NCBI GenBank assembly: GCA_004194705.1
Contig: SADC01000318.1
Location: 434,001 to 498,000 of the forward strand
Length of the DNA: 64,000 bases
DNA from: Ditylenchus dipsaci
Taxonomy: Eukaryota > Nematoda > Chromadorea > Rhabditida > Anguinidae
Direction: 5' to 3'
This document shows positions 38,216 to 50,108 of the stretch, in pieces. The notes beneath the pieces are model-generated. The model searched no databases. It was not told the origin of the DNA and saw only the letters and a program-made list of their open reading frames with translations. Within the stretch, counting starts at the first letter, position 1, and each line of letters begins with the position of its first letter. The position numbers and the translations under genes are program-made.

Positions 38216-38723
38216 TATATAGAGACTCTTTTTGCCCAGCTCCAGTGACCAAAACCGAGTGAAAACAACCAAATAAGGTGTCTGAGTACCTCCAGAACGG
38301 CCAAAAAAGCGATTTTTGGTCAAAATTTTTTGTGGAAAGTGCTTTCCCAATCGTTTTTGATCTTTTCTGTACTTACTAGTGGTCCAATCGTGTGAAAACG
38401 AGGTTCAAACCGGCTTTCGGGCCAAGGGGATACTGTACTCGGCCAAAGTTATGACCGTTCAAAGTGTTCCAAATTCTTGGGACACCCTGTACTTAGACAA
38501 CCCAAAATTTTCTTTGTCTAGGAAACATGAAAATAGGCTCACATTGTTTTACCCCGTCAAATAATTCTTTAAACCCGCCAAATTTTATGATTTCGTTTTT
38601 TTCCTAAAAAAAATTCAATTGGTTTTTAAGTTTTATACCAAAATGTGGCCATGGATCTCAGCTTTCTAACAAGCTAATAACTGACTTACTGAGATCCTAA
38701 AAATTGAGAACAAATTCTTTGTA

Positions 38724-39688
38724 CAGTCGACGCTCTTACTTAGGACACCCCCCCCCCCCCACTTAGGATAGAAGTTCGTTCCGGTAAAATATCGATTGGT
38801 GACAATTTTGATTGGTGACTATCGATTGGTGACAGTATCGATTGGTGACTATCAATTGGTGACACTTTATGACGGAACTTTTGGAAATTTTAATGAAAAC
38901 ATCAATTTTCTGTGAAAAAGTTTTTGGAAATTCACCCTTTCAGCCAAAATTTCATTCTGAATCCGAATCCGTTGAGATCAGATCAAAATAATTTTTATGA
39001 GGCGAGATATCCTTCTCAGTAGACCAGGGCTGCGACTTTTCTCATTTGTTCACTCAAAGTAGCTATATCTCAGCTTATAAAAATTATTTTGATCTGATCT
39101 CAACGGATTCGGATTGAGAATGAAATTTTGGCAGAAGGGGTGAATTTCCAGAAACTTTTTCACATAAAATTGATGTGTTTCATAAAAAATTTCCAAAAGT
39201 TCCGTCATAAAGTGTCACCAATCGATAGTCACCAATCGATACTGTCACCAATCAATAGTCACCAATCAAAATTGTCACCAATCGATAGTTGTCCGTTCGT
39301 TCCCACCTTGGGTCCGGCACTTTTTTTAGCTCGATTTTTGAAAACTTTTTCTAGTTCTGTTTTGACAGTCTGGTCCCAAAAATCGCGAGGATTCCGATTT
39401 TCCCGATCGTTTTTTAAAAACCTTAAATTTTTTGCTCTGTAAAAGCAAGAGTTCTTAGTTAGGACAGGCTCTATCGAAAATACTTGTTTTTTTATAAAGA
39501 GGTTTGGATTTTTTAGAGCAAAAACATTGGGATTTTAGGAAACGATCCGCAAAATCAGAATCCTTGCAATATTTGGGACCAGACTGTCAAAACAGAACTA
39601 GCAAAGGTATTAAAAACTTAAGGTAAAAAAGTGTCAAACCCGGTAAGTTGGCCGGTCCCTTGGGTGTCCTAAGTAAAAGCGTCGACTG
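38724..39688. mobile_element. Pogo-like MITE, inner word CTTACTTAGGACAC, with nested GGTGACTATCGATT array
   Basis: Ends CAGTCGACGCTCTTACTTAG and complement, TA on the right. Nested at about 38780-39290 is a palindrome whose arms repeat ATCGATTGGTGACA and complement, around TGAGATCAGATCAAAATA. The outermost flanks (38625-38705 and 39735-39810) are again inverted, so three elements are stacked. Unit 2 counterpart: 44081-45038. Confidence 0.75.
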
Positions 39689-40903
39689 TATAAAACAAAT
39701 TGTTCAAAAAAGTTGGTCTATGCAAGGACTATTTTTCTGCAACTTTTTAATATCTCAGTAAGTTAGTTGATATCTCGTTTGAAAGATGAGATCCAGGGCT
39801 ACACGCTGGTTGAAAGTTGAAAAAATGCTTCAGAGAAACAAACAAACGGGGTAAAAGAATAATTTGTCGTGGGAAAGTACTCACAGCCATAAAATACAGA
39901 AGGTTGTATTGGGCGTCGAAATTTTCAGTTTGGAATTGTGCGAGTTTGAAAATTTTCCGTTTTCGAACCTTCCTGTTTTCGATTTTTCCGTTTTCGAAAC
40001 TTTTGAGTTTCGAAATTTCCGTTTTTTTGGATTTTTTTCCTTCGAAAATTTCTTTTATCGTTTAAATGAATTTCGAGCTTTTCGGTTTTAAAAGAAATGG
40101 GCTTCGAATAATAACGTTTTCGATAACTTACTTTTAAGATAGTTATACAAATTAAACGTTTATCAACTGTTTTAACTGTTCTTTCTGTATCTTTTCCTGT
40201 ATCTTTCAAAGTCACAGTCAACATGTCACATACAAACCCCTATTTTGTCAGACTTTTCAATTTTTCTCCTATCTTGCCCAGCATGGAATTCCGAATAAAT
40301 TGCTCTGATTAGCACAAACGGACTTTTAATGGAGTTTTTACGGTACTGGTTTCCCGAATTAAATTACTGATTTCCCGCAGTAAATACATAAACAAGAGTA
40401 TTTCTCGGTGTTTTTACTATCGTAAAATTTATTTTTACAGACCAACATGTAGGCCTACATCTCTAGTTTCTAATGAGCTATCAACTGCTCAATGTGTTGA
40501 GAAAACATGGTGGAAAATTTACTTTTACAAAACTACCGGCCCTAGGGGTTCGTTAAATCGAGGGGTACGTTACATCGGGGGTAAATTTGACGGAGTTTAT
40601 TATTGGATGGACAGACCCAGTGGTACGTTAAATCGAAGGGTACGTTAAATTGGTGGTACGTTAAATCGAGACTCGACTGTATATACACCGGTCGAATCCC
40701 CATCGAAAATTGAGTTTATCTGCGTTCACAGAAATTCGAAGTTCGACCCGTAAAAAAAGTTGTGACTGTTGAAAACTTCCATAAATATTTGACACAACCT
40801 GTAGATCAAATCTACGTTTTATATGTCAATAAAAATTTCCAATCGAAAAACTCGAAATTGCAATTGTGGTCAACGCGACAGTCCTTCAAGTGCGTTATTT
40901 TAG

Positions 40904-42178
40904 CCGATTTTGTTGAACCGCTTTCCACACGGAATCAAGTCTTTCTACATGGCTCGCTGCGAAGATGACAACGAATTGACTGAATCAGTGGACTTGCTCA
41001 TGCCTGGTGTAGGAGAGATTGTTGGTGGTTCTATGAGAATCTGGAAAGTTGATGAGCTCATGAGGGCATTTGAGGTGGGTGTTATGTGATGCCTCAGCGT
41101 GTTTGAATTGCCTGTTTTAGAAAGTGAAGATTGATCCTAAGCCCTATTATTGGTATATCGACCAGTGCAAGTATGGAGGGTGCCCTAAAGGTTCGTGTAA
41201 CTCATTTTTACAGGGTGTCCCAATTATTTTGGGTACAATTCTGGTATACCCCCAGCACTCAATTCTGGTATACCCCAGCACTCAATTCTGGTATACCCCC
41301 AGCACTCAATTCTGGTATACCCAACACTTTACCCCACAATTGAAAGCTGAGGATGTTAGCTACACGATGGTGTAAAATTTCTTGGTTTAGTTCACAAAAA
41401 TGTATACCTTTTAATTAAAATTGAATTGAATCTTTTCGAGTGAAAATTGAACGCTCAAAAATGATTCAATTCTATTTTAATTAAAAGATGTGGATTTTTG
41501 TGAACTAAATTAAGAAATTGTTACACCATCGTGTAGCTAACATCCTCAGCTTTCAATTGTGAGGTAAAGTGTTGGGGATATACCAGAATTGAGTGCTGGG
41601 GGTATACCCGAATTGAGTGCTGGGGGTATACCCGAATTGAGTGCTGGGGGTATACCCGAATTGAGTGCTGGGGGTATACCAGAATTTAGCCTTATTTTGA
41701 AACTTTTCTTTTGGCCATAACTTTTTCTCTAGTGCGATTTTAGAAATTCTGTAAACGCAGATCGATTCAGAATTTTATATAATTTTTTTTGATATATAAC
41801 TTGAAAAACACGATTTTTGCATGGTCCCCTTGTGGTTTGGGTCCTTGTCTCTGGGTTGCTTCTGGATCGGTAAGGCCCAAACTACAGGGGGATCAAGCAA
41901 AAATCGTGTTTTTCAAGTTATATACCAAAAAATTCGTATGAAATTCTGAATCGATCTGCGTTTACAGAATTTCAAAAATCGCACTAGAGAAAAAGTTATG
42001 TCCAAAAGAAAAGTTCCAAAATATTTGGGACACCCTGTATAGCTTCCTTTGAGTTTTATATCGGAATTCAGGTGGATTTGGTCTTGGACTGGAACGCTTC
42101 GTCTGTTGGCTGACCAACACCAACCACATTCGTGATGTCACTCTTTATCCTCGCTACATAGGTCGCTGTGCTCCTTGA
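40904..42178 (+). pseudogene. Duplicated 3' end of NARS (exons 7-9 only)
   Basis: Exons 40904-41074, 41121-41190 and 42072-42178 repeat the last three exons of the asparaginyl-tRNA synthetase gene, with intact splice sites and stop. Exons 1-6 (OB domain, motifs 1 and 2) are absent, so it cannot make a synthetase by itself. Transcripts of the first gene could in principle splice into these exons. It is part of unit 2 of the tandem duplication. Confidence 0.88.
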
Positions 42179-45100
42179 GATGAAATGAGAGAAACAAATT
42201 TAAAAATTTGTGTTGTTCTGTTGATTTGGGTTGAATAAAATTCGGTTGTTGTGTACTTTGTGCGCCTTGCCTTCATTTAAAGAGGCATGCTCGCCGCCGA
42301 TGGAATATTTTGAAAGGCGGGTACCAGGTCAATTCAAACGAGAATCATTTCAAAATAAATTTTAATTAAGCACCCTGCGAGCAATAAGTAATCAAAAACT
42401 CTTCCTTCTTTCAATAACATCGGTGGCCTAGTGGGATAGCGGCGGCGAACTGCGAAAGTCGCTAGTCGGTTCGATTCCCACTAGAGGGCTCGAGAGTTAG
42501 AGATGCGCGTACTCACTTACCTCAGACATGATTCCGAGCAAGACTGTTGATCAAAAATGTACAGTTGCGGACAATTGATTGGCGTCAGCACATATATTTT
42601 CTATCTTGTTGATTTTGAACGTAAATATAAATGTTTTCGAAAAACCAAATACACGGTTTTGTAAAGCTCTTCAAGGGCTACAAAACTGTCATTACACTTT
42701 TCTAAAAAAAATAATTTTCTTGGTTTGTTTTAGGCAACTTTTAAGAGTTAACTTCTAGTCAAAATCAAAGTAAATGGAAGGAAAATGGTTGTTCGGTCGC
42801 ATAAATACTGGCTTTTTTTGAAAGTTTCAATATCGAAAGTTATGAGTTAATGCACTATTTGAAAGCTTAATAATTTTTCTTCAGAATGACATATCAGGCT
42901 TTTTTGAAAATTGCACAGGGCTGAGAAACGGATGGTTGAAGTTGAAAGAAGTAAAAAAACCTCTATTTTTGTCCCTTATTTTGCGACATTTTCACTTCTT
43001 TCAACTTCAACCATCCGTTTCTCAGCCCTGTGCAATCTTCAAAAAAAAAACTTATATGTCATTTTGTAGAAAAATTATTAAGATTTCAAATAGTGCATTA
43101 ACTCATAACTTTCGATATTGAAACTTTCAAAAAAAGCCAGTATTTATGCGACCGAACAACCATTTTCCTTCCATTTACTTTGATTTTGACTAGAAATCGA
43201 CACGTTTTTATTGATGGTCATAACTTTTCTCGAAATAATCAAAAAGAAGAGTTTGACCTACCAAATTGTAGCTAAGATTTAGGGCTTACATTGTCAAGCT
43301 ATTGTTGATGTAAATTGTTATGTTTGTTATGTTATTATCCAATAAAACTTTCTGACGCCAATCAATTGTCGGGCAAAAAAATGCAATGCTCTTAAAAGTT
43401 GCCCAAAACAAACCAAGAAAATTATTTTTTTTAAAAGTGTAATGACAGTTTTGTAGCCCTTGAAGAGCTCTACAAAACCGTGTATTTGGTTTTTCGAAAA
43501 CATTTATATTTACGTTCAAAATCAACAAGATAGAAAAATATATGTGCTGACGCCAATTAATTGTCCGCAACTGTATATAGAGACTCTTTTTGCCCAGCTC
43601 CAGTGACCAAAACCGAGTGAAAACAACCAAATAAGGTGTCTGAGTACCCTCCAGAACGGCCAAAAAAGCGGTTTTTGGTCAAAATTTTTGTGGAAAGTGC
43701 TTTCCCAATCGTTTTTGATCTTTTCTGTACTTACTAGTGGTCCAATCGTGTGAAAACGAGGTTCAAACCGGCTTTCGGGCCAAGGGGATACTGTACTCGG
43801 CCAAAGTTATGACCGTTCAAAGTGTTCCAAATTCTTGGGACACCCTGTACTTAGACAACCCAAAATTTTCTTTGTCTAGGAAACATGAAAATAGGCTCAC
43901 ATTGTTTTACCCCGTCAAATAATTCTTTAAACCCGCCAAATTTTATGATTTCGTTTTTTTCCTAAAAAAATTCAATTGGTTTTTAAGTTTTATACCAAAA
44001 TGTGGCCATGGATCTCAGCTTTCTAACAAGCTAATAACTGACTTACTGAGATCCTAAAAATTGAGAACAAATTCTTTGTACAGTCGACGCTCTTACTTAG
44101 GACACCCCCCCCACTTAGGATAGAAGTTCGTTCCGGTAAAATATCGATTGGTGACAATTTTGATTGGTGACTATCGATTGGTGACAGTATCGATTGGTGA
44201 CTATCAATTGGTGACACTTTATGACGGAACTTTTGGAAATTTTTAATGAAAACATCAATTTTCTGTGAAAAAGTTTTTGGAAATTCACCCTTTCAGCCAA
44301 AATTTCATTCTGAATCCGAATCCGTTGAGATCAGATCAAAATAATTTTTATGAGGCGAGATATCCTTCTCAGTAGACCAGGGCTGCGACTTTTCTCATTT
44401 GTTCACTCAAAGTAGCTATATCTCAGCTTATAAAAATTATTTTGATCTGATCTCAACGGATTCGGATTGAGAATGAAATTTTGGCAGAAGGGGTGAATTT
44501 CCAGAAACTTTTTCACATAAAATTGATGTGTTTCATAAAAAATTTCCAAAAGTTCCGTCATAAAGTGTCACCAATCGATAGTCACCAATCGATACTGTCA
44601 CCAATCAATAGTCACCAATCAAAATTGTCACCAATCGATAGTTGTCCGTTCGTTCCACCTTGGGTCCGGCACTTTTTTTAGCTCGATTTTTGAAAACTTT
44701 TTCTAGTTCTGTTTTGACAGTCTGGTCCCAAAATCGCGAGGATTCCGATTTTCCCGATCGTTTTTTAAAACCTTAAATTTTTTGCTCTGTAAAAGCAAGA
44801 GTTCTTAGTTAGGACAGGCTCTATCGAAAATACTTGTTTTTTTATAAAGAGGTTTGGATTTTTTAGAGCAAAAACATTGGGATTTTAGGAAACGATCCGC
44901 AAAATCAGAATCCTTGCAATATTTGGGACCAGACTGTCAAAACAGAACTAGCAAAGGTATTAAAAACTTAAGGTAAAAAAGTGTCAAACCCGGTAAGTTG
45001 GCCGGTCCCTTGGGTGTCCTAAGTAAAAGCGTCGACTGTATAAAACAAATTGTTCAAAAAAGTTGGTCTATGCAAGGACTATTTTTCTGCAACTTTTTAA

Positions 45101-45759
45101 TATCTCAGTAAGTTAGTTGATATCTCGTTTGAAAGATGAGATCCAGGGCTACACGCTGGTTGAAAGTTGAAAAAATGCTTCAGAGAAACAAACAAACGGG
45201 GTAAAAGAATAATTTGTCGTGGGAAAGTACTCACAGCCATAAAAATACAGAAGGTTGTATTGGGCGTCGAAATTTTCAGTTTGGAATTGTGCGAGTTTGA
45301 AAATTTTCCGTTTTCGACCTTCCTGTTTTCGATTTTTCCGTTTTCGAAACTTTTGAGTTTCGAAATTTCCGTTTTTTTGGATTTTTTTCCTTCGAAAATT
45401 TCTTTTATCGTTTAAATGAATTTCGAGCTTTTCGGTTTTAAAAGAAATGGGCTTCGAATAATAACGTTTTCGATAACTTACTTTTAAGATAGTTATACAA
45501 ATTAAACGTTTATCAACTGTTTTAACTGTTCTTTCTGTATCTTTTCCTGTATCTTTCAAAGTCACAGTCAACATGTCACATACAAACCCCTATTTTGTCA
45601 GACTTTTCAATTTTTTCTCCTATCTTGCCCAGCATGGAATTCCGAATAAATTGCTCTGATTAGCACAAACGGACTTTTAATGGAGTTTTTACGGTACTGG
45701 TTTCCCGAATTAAATTACTGATTTCCCGCAGTAAATACATAAACAAGAGTATTTCTCGG

Positions 45760-46035
45760 TGTTTTTACTATCGTAAAATTTATTTTTACAGACCAACATG
45801 TAGGCCTACATCTCTAGTTTCTAATGAGCTATCAACTGGCTCAATGTGTTGAGAAAAACATGGTGGAAAATTTACTTTTACAAAACTACTTGGCGTTTTT
45901 CAAAACCATTGGTGCTTTCTTACTTTCACAATTCACATTGAGCCAGTTGATAGCTCATCAGAAAAAAAGATTTAGGGCTACATATTGATCTAAAAAATAG
46001 ATTTTGGAATTTGGAAAACACTGAGAAATACTCTT
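45760..46035. mobile_element. Palindromic element cut by the duplication junction in unit 1
   Basis: Inverted arms: ATGAGCTATCAACTGGCTCA (about 45825) against TGAGCCAGTTGATAGCTCAT (about 45937), extending outward through GTATTTCTCGGTGTTTT / AACACTGAGAAATACTC. Unit 1 contains only its left arm, up to 40534, so the full element at the end of unit 2 is the ancestral state. Confidence 0.7.
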
Positions 46036-46522
46036 ATTTATGTATTAACTACGGGAAATCAGTATTTTGGTGCGTGTTTTTAGTTACGGCCTTTTGTGAC
46101 AAATACAAGATGTGTTAAGAGTTGCATTCGTTTTTCAGACCCCTATGTCTTTCGCTTAATCTTTCAGTGTTCTATACTACATGGCTCAAAAATTTAATTT
46201 TCAATATATTCGTTAAATAGTTGACCTTTTCTGTTGCTCGCTAAAATTAAAGAGAATGACGCCGTGAAGCAATTTTGGGAAGTATGCTTAAAGTGTCAAA
46301 TTTTCATTTGGTATGCTTAAACAAACCACTACTGTCTAGTCTAAATCAACAGAAGTGGCAAATTTAACTAGGCGGACCAAAGATTCTATCGTGTTATTTT
46401 CAAAAAATTGTCAGACTTTTCAGCTGAATATTTGATAGGATCCAAAGATTTCGAAGAAAAACTAATTTTTGCATTTATAATCCAAGTGTAGGCTTAATAA
46501 TAAATTTTCTGTTATTTTTTAA
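46036..46522. other. Non-coding, nothing recognised
   Basis: AT-rich, no inverted repeats or open frames worth naming. Confidence 0.4.
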
Positions 46523-46813
46523 TCAATTTGTGTAGTTTAACGAGGCTGAACTGTTTTCCTTCATATTTAATGACGCCAATAAGTCATTTGAAACAAGCCC
46601 TAGTTGGCCATAGTTGTTGGTGGAGGACACATTAGAGCAATTGCAATTTATGGTTTTATGTTTCAGAGGTGGCTGCAGAAGACTAAATTTCAGAGGTGGC
46701 TTTGTTGGAGTGCCATAAAACACCTCTAACCGCTGCCCCCGCTTTGCACTTCTATTTGGAGTTATTAAAGTTGAATTGCCCTCTGCATTTGTCAACACTT
46801 CAATAGCTGCCAC
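46523..46813 (-). CDS. Possible terminal exon, unknown protein
   Basis: A 96-codon open frame on the minus strand opens directly after an acceptor-like AACAAATAG and ends with TAA. It reads AAIEVLTNAEGNSTLITPN, then RGQRLEVFYGTPTKPPLKF and a Ser/Asn-rich end. It has no ATG at a sensible place. Composition is unlike the neighbouring repeats, which is the main reason to list it. I do not recognise a family, and no upstream exon was found on this strand. Confidence 0.3.
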   Translation of the reverse strand: MAAIEVLTNAEGNSTLITPNRSAKRGQRLEVFYGTPTKPPLKFSLLQPPLKHKTINCNCSNVSSTNNYGQLGLVSNDLLASLNMKENSSASLNYTN

Positions 46814-47156
46814 CCTATTTGTTTAAATAACTACGGGAGTTTAATAGAATTCAGACATGGATGTTCATAGTAATGTTCATGGATGTTCACTTGTGCATGT
46901 GTGTTCCAATTCATTTCTTTTGCTATTTTACATTTTGAAAATATATTAACAATAGGTGCATACTAACAATAGGTGAATGGGTTTTACAAAAAAAAATTTT
47001 ATTCCTCAAAAATAGCTTTGATGCATGTTGTAAAAAATTAAGATTTTTGTTTTTGAAATTTTGCAGAATTTTCGATTTTTCTTAAAGCTCTGCACTCTTG
47101 TCTTTTTCAACAATTTTAAAAAGGCGTAGGTGGGTTTGTAGCACTATGTGCACTTG

Positions 47157-47888
47157 CCGAGGGTACAGGCCGGTTGACCGCCAGCATATTTCGACCGTCA
47201 CAATTTTGACCGTCGTCTCAGTTTGACCGTTGATACATTGACCAATTTGACCGTTGGCATAATTTACTGGACCTTTCTTGTTAAGCTAACAGTTGTTGGT
47301 TGTTAGTTGCCTCTTGATCAATGATCAACATTGCAACGGTAAAATTGTACTACAGTCGACGCTCGATATAACGAACGCCCAAAAGTTCGTTCCCGCCTAG
47401 GGCCCGATACTTTTTTTACCTGGATTTTTTAAATCTTTTGCCAGATATCTTTGGTTAGTCTAGTGCAAAATATCGCAAAGATTCAGATTTTACCGGTCCT
47501 TTTTGTAAATGGCAACACTTTTGTCAAAAAGATCCGCGCCGCTCGATATAACGAACCCTTATTTTTAAAAAGGGGGTTCGTTATATCGAGCGACGCGGGT
47601 CTTTTTTGCCAAAACAGTTGCCATTTACAAAAACGACCGGTAAAGTCTGAATCTTTGCGATATTTTGCACTAGACTAACCAAAGATATGTGGCAAAGGAT
47701 TCAAAAAATCCAGGTAAAAAAAGTGTCGGACCCTAGGCGGGAACGAACTTTTGGGGGGGGGGGGGTTCGTTGTATCGAGCGTCGACTGTAATCGTCAAAA
47801 TAGCGGTGAAAATAATTTATTTTATCAACGTTTAAAACTGGGATGATCAAAATTGTGACGTTCAGTCGGCCTGTACCCGTCGCCGATC
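47157..47888. mobile_element. TTTGACCGT array palindrome with a nested pogo-like MITE
   Basis: Outer arms GGTACAGGCCGGTTGACCGC and complement-like GTTCAGTCGGCCTGTACCC, the left one with repeated TTGACCGT words. Nested 47353-47788: ends CAGTCGACGCTCGATATAAC and exact complement, TA on both sides, inner word AACGAAC, arms about 200 bp. Both are non-coding. Confidence 0.8.
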
Positions 47889-49125
47889 CCATACAATATT
47901 TGAGACATATTTTAATCGCTTGATATTTGGAAATTATGAAAATTAAAAAAACGCAACTTCGCAAAAGATTAGCATCCGTAGTACGGATTCCGTACTCGAT
48001 ATTTTTTCTTCATAGGACCCCATCAGCCCACATTTCGTAAAATGCCCGTTTTACCTGTCGTGTAGCGATCTTTTTAGGGCGAAAAAATTGTTCAACGCTA
48101 GAAGGACTGAGCATGAACATGGTGGCTTTTTGTAGTCCGAATCTACAAAAAAATCAAAAACTGATTTCTTTGCGAAGGTCATGGTCACTTGAAGTTAGGC
48201 CATTTTACAAATTTTTCTTAAAATTTCTATTTTTATTTTTAGTCATATCTTTTTGTAACAGTTTAAATTTTCAGCTTACATGCCTTTTAGATGCAGAATT
48301 TCATACGCTTTATAATAAATATATATGTGCCTGTCAACTTTAAACAAGTTCAAAGAAAAAAGCAAAAATTCACAACAGGTGCATTATCTTTAATCCCGAC
48401 TTTTAGTATATTTATGGCTGAAACTTTTTGTACTGGAAATATTTTTTATACTTTTGTGCTTAATAGAACAAGCAATGTGTGCAAAATTACTGCTTTCAAA
48501 TACACGGCCCCTCAAAAACTGCATTCTAGTGCATTAGCGAAATTTGGCGCCAAATCAAAAATTTTGAAAAACCGCTGTTTTTTAGTTTATTTTATCCAGC
48601 ACTTCTGGTTTTACTTTTTTCGCTGTACCTCATGTAAGTTTATTGTCAAAAAACTCACCACATTCAGCGCTTTCGAACAAGCCATCACTTGCCCATAAAA
48701 CATGCAAAATTTCGAAGCTATAATTGATTTCTGTGAAAATTTCAAAGAAATTTTTTTCATCTAGTTGACTCGATTGAGATTCTAGCACTATTTTATGTCG
48801 AGTTTTCCTGAAACGCAACTGGAGGCTCGATAGAGGAGTAAATTTGCTGCATTTTGGTACCAAAGACGTATACAAAAAATGCAAATTTTAGGTGTTTTAT
48901 GCAAAAGTTAAATGGAAAACGCGAAAACCCCTATTTTTACTCGGAAAAATGCCAGTTGTTTCACTCTTTTGGTCTGAGATTTCTGAAAAATGGCCTTTAA
49001 GGATTTTTTATAGTTTGTCGTGGGACTTTATTTGTTGCGCTATCTTTTAATGCATGAAGCGCTAGAAAAAATGCGAATTTTTGAGTTTTTTATGCGAGAC
49101 AAAGATTTATGTTTCAGGTCTAGCA
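47889..49125. repeat. Dispersed AT-rich repeat, no gene
   Basis: Phrases recur in 18480-18700 and 50820-51300 (for example GCACAAAAGTATAAGAAATA-like words and CGGCCCCTCAAAAACTGCAT, seen again inverted near 50750). 48290-48690 and 50750-51260 form a loose long inverted pair around the 49-50 kb genes. The ORFs at 48291 and 48630 lie in this repeat. Confidence 0.45.
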
Positions 49126-49495
49126 ATGGTCAATACCCGAAAAATGCAAAAAGATGCTGAAGAGCAGCCGATATTCGGGAAATTTCAAGCTCTGGCATGC
49201 AAGCGATGGTCTAAAAGTCAAACATGAAGCAAATTGAAGTACAGAAGAGAAAAGCAGCAAGTGCAAAAGCAAGAGAAGTGTGGGAACTTCGTCATCGTAA
49301 GCTGTTTCATATGGCTGTACCTGATATTTTGAAAGAGCTTTCGTTTTAGTGAAGCAAGCTGATAAGCAACAGCTGGAGGCTAAATTAAGAGAAGAACTTT
49401 CAGCCAAGAGGCGGAATGCAGTCGCAGTAAGATGGAACAGGTTAAGATCCAGAAAAGAAGAAAGCAGCCGATATTCGGGTAGTCTCATTTACTGA
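49126..49495 (+). CDS. Small Lys/Arg-rich coiled-coil protein, two exons
   Basis: An open frame starts [18 protein letters not shown] at 49126, just after an acceptor-like TTATGTTTCAG. After one missing base it would continue into 49224-49296 ([20 protein letters not shown]). A 53 bp intron, 49297-49349 (GTAAGC..GTTTTAG), joins it in phase to 49350-49495: [38 protein letters not shown], stop TGA. The heptad-like charged pattern predicts a helix or coiled coil. The word GCAGCCGATATTCGGG occurs in both exons. Family unknown. It lies immediately before the RPB1-like fragment in the same orientation. Confidence 0.4.
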
Positions 49496-49553
49496 TCAAT
49501 TAAGGCTGATTTTATTTCTACCGAAGAGAAGGAACAGCAGTTTACCCTCTCAG

Positions 49554-49850
49554 TTTAGATGCATCGAAGAAGACCGTGACTGGCTCAGCATTTACCACGA
49601 AATGCCCTACTTCAATCCTACGAATGCTAGTCCTTGGCTGCTGAGACTTGAGTTGGATCGCAAGCGAATGACGGACAAGAAGTTGAGCATGCATTTGGCT
49701 CTGCTGTGTGATGTGATGACTACGAAAGGTAAATTTTTGTTAGATTGTGTGTATCTTTGTAATAATCCACTTCTTTATCTAGGAGATTTGATGACAATCA
49801 CTCGACAAGGGATCAACAGGCAAGAAGTAGGCGCTTGGTCAATTAACTAA
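49554..49850 (+). pseudogene. RNA polymerase II largest subunit (RPB1) fragment with internal deletion
   Basis: Exon 49554-49728 (acceptor CCCTCTCAG) and exon 49783-49850, intron 54 bp, phase kept. The first part, [17 protein letters not shown] and [20 protein letters not shown], matches the RPB1 cleft segment that in the full protein reads E-M-P-D-F..SPWLLRVELDRKHMTDRKL. It runs straight into [20 protein letters not shown] and [11 protein letters not shown], which in RPB1 (RHLALLCDTMT..LMAITRHGVNRQD) comes roughly 250 residues later. So a block is missing in between. The frame ends TAA soon after. It cannot be a polymerase; it is a rearranged genomic (intron-bearing) fragment or part of a chimeric gene. 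Confidence 0.75.
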
Positions 49851-49852
49851 AG

Positions 49853-50108
49853 TCGGAACCGACTGCTTAGATCTGGTGGGTATTTTTGCAAGTGTAGTGT
49901 AGTAGCTTAATCTCTTTCTCAGGTTAACGATCTGTTCGACCGCTTGCTGGATGAATCCGCCCACCTGGTCAAGTATGGCGAGACTCGTACGCTTTCTTCT
50001 CGCGAAATCCAGACCTCCGTTCATCTCGTCATGCCTGGAGAGCTGGCCAAGCACGCTATCCTGGATGGAACCAAAACTATGTCCAAGTATAGTGATTCGT
50101 TAACTTGA
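49853..50108 (+). CDS. Divergent histone H2B-like histone fold, intron-containing
   Basis: Exon 49923-50108 (acceptor CTTTCTCAG, stop TGA) reads VNDLFDRLLDESAHLVKYGE, TRTLSSREIQTSVHLVMPGE and LAKHAILDGTKTMSKYS. This is the H2B alpha-2/L2/alpha-3/alpha-C region (canonical [40 protein letters not shown]). The upstream exon 49853-49875 gives only VGTDCLDL before a 47 bp intron. The N-terminal tail and alpha-1 are not found; they may be lost, because the RPB1-like fragment stops where alpha-1 should be. Core histone genes normally lack introns, while variants often have them. The divergent sequence suggests a variant, perhaps germline, or a decaying copy. Confidence 0.65.

Noticed and set aside
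49120..49488. 122-codon minus-strand ORF
   Set aside because: It is the antisense of the plus-strand coiled-coil exons, which have in-phase splice sites.
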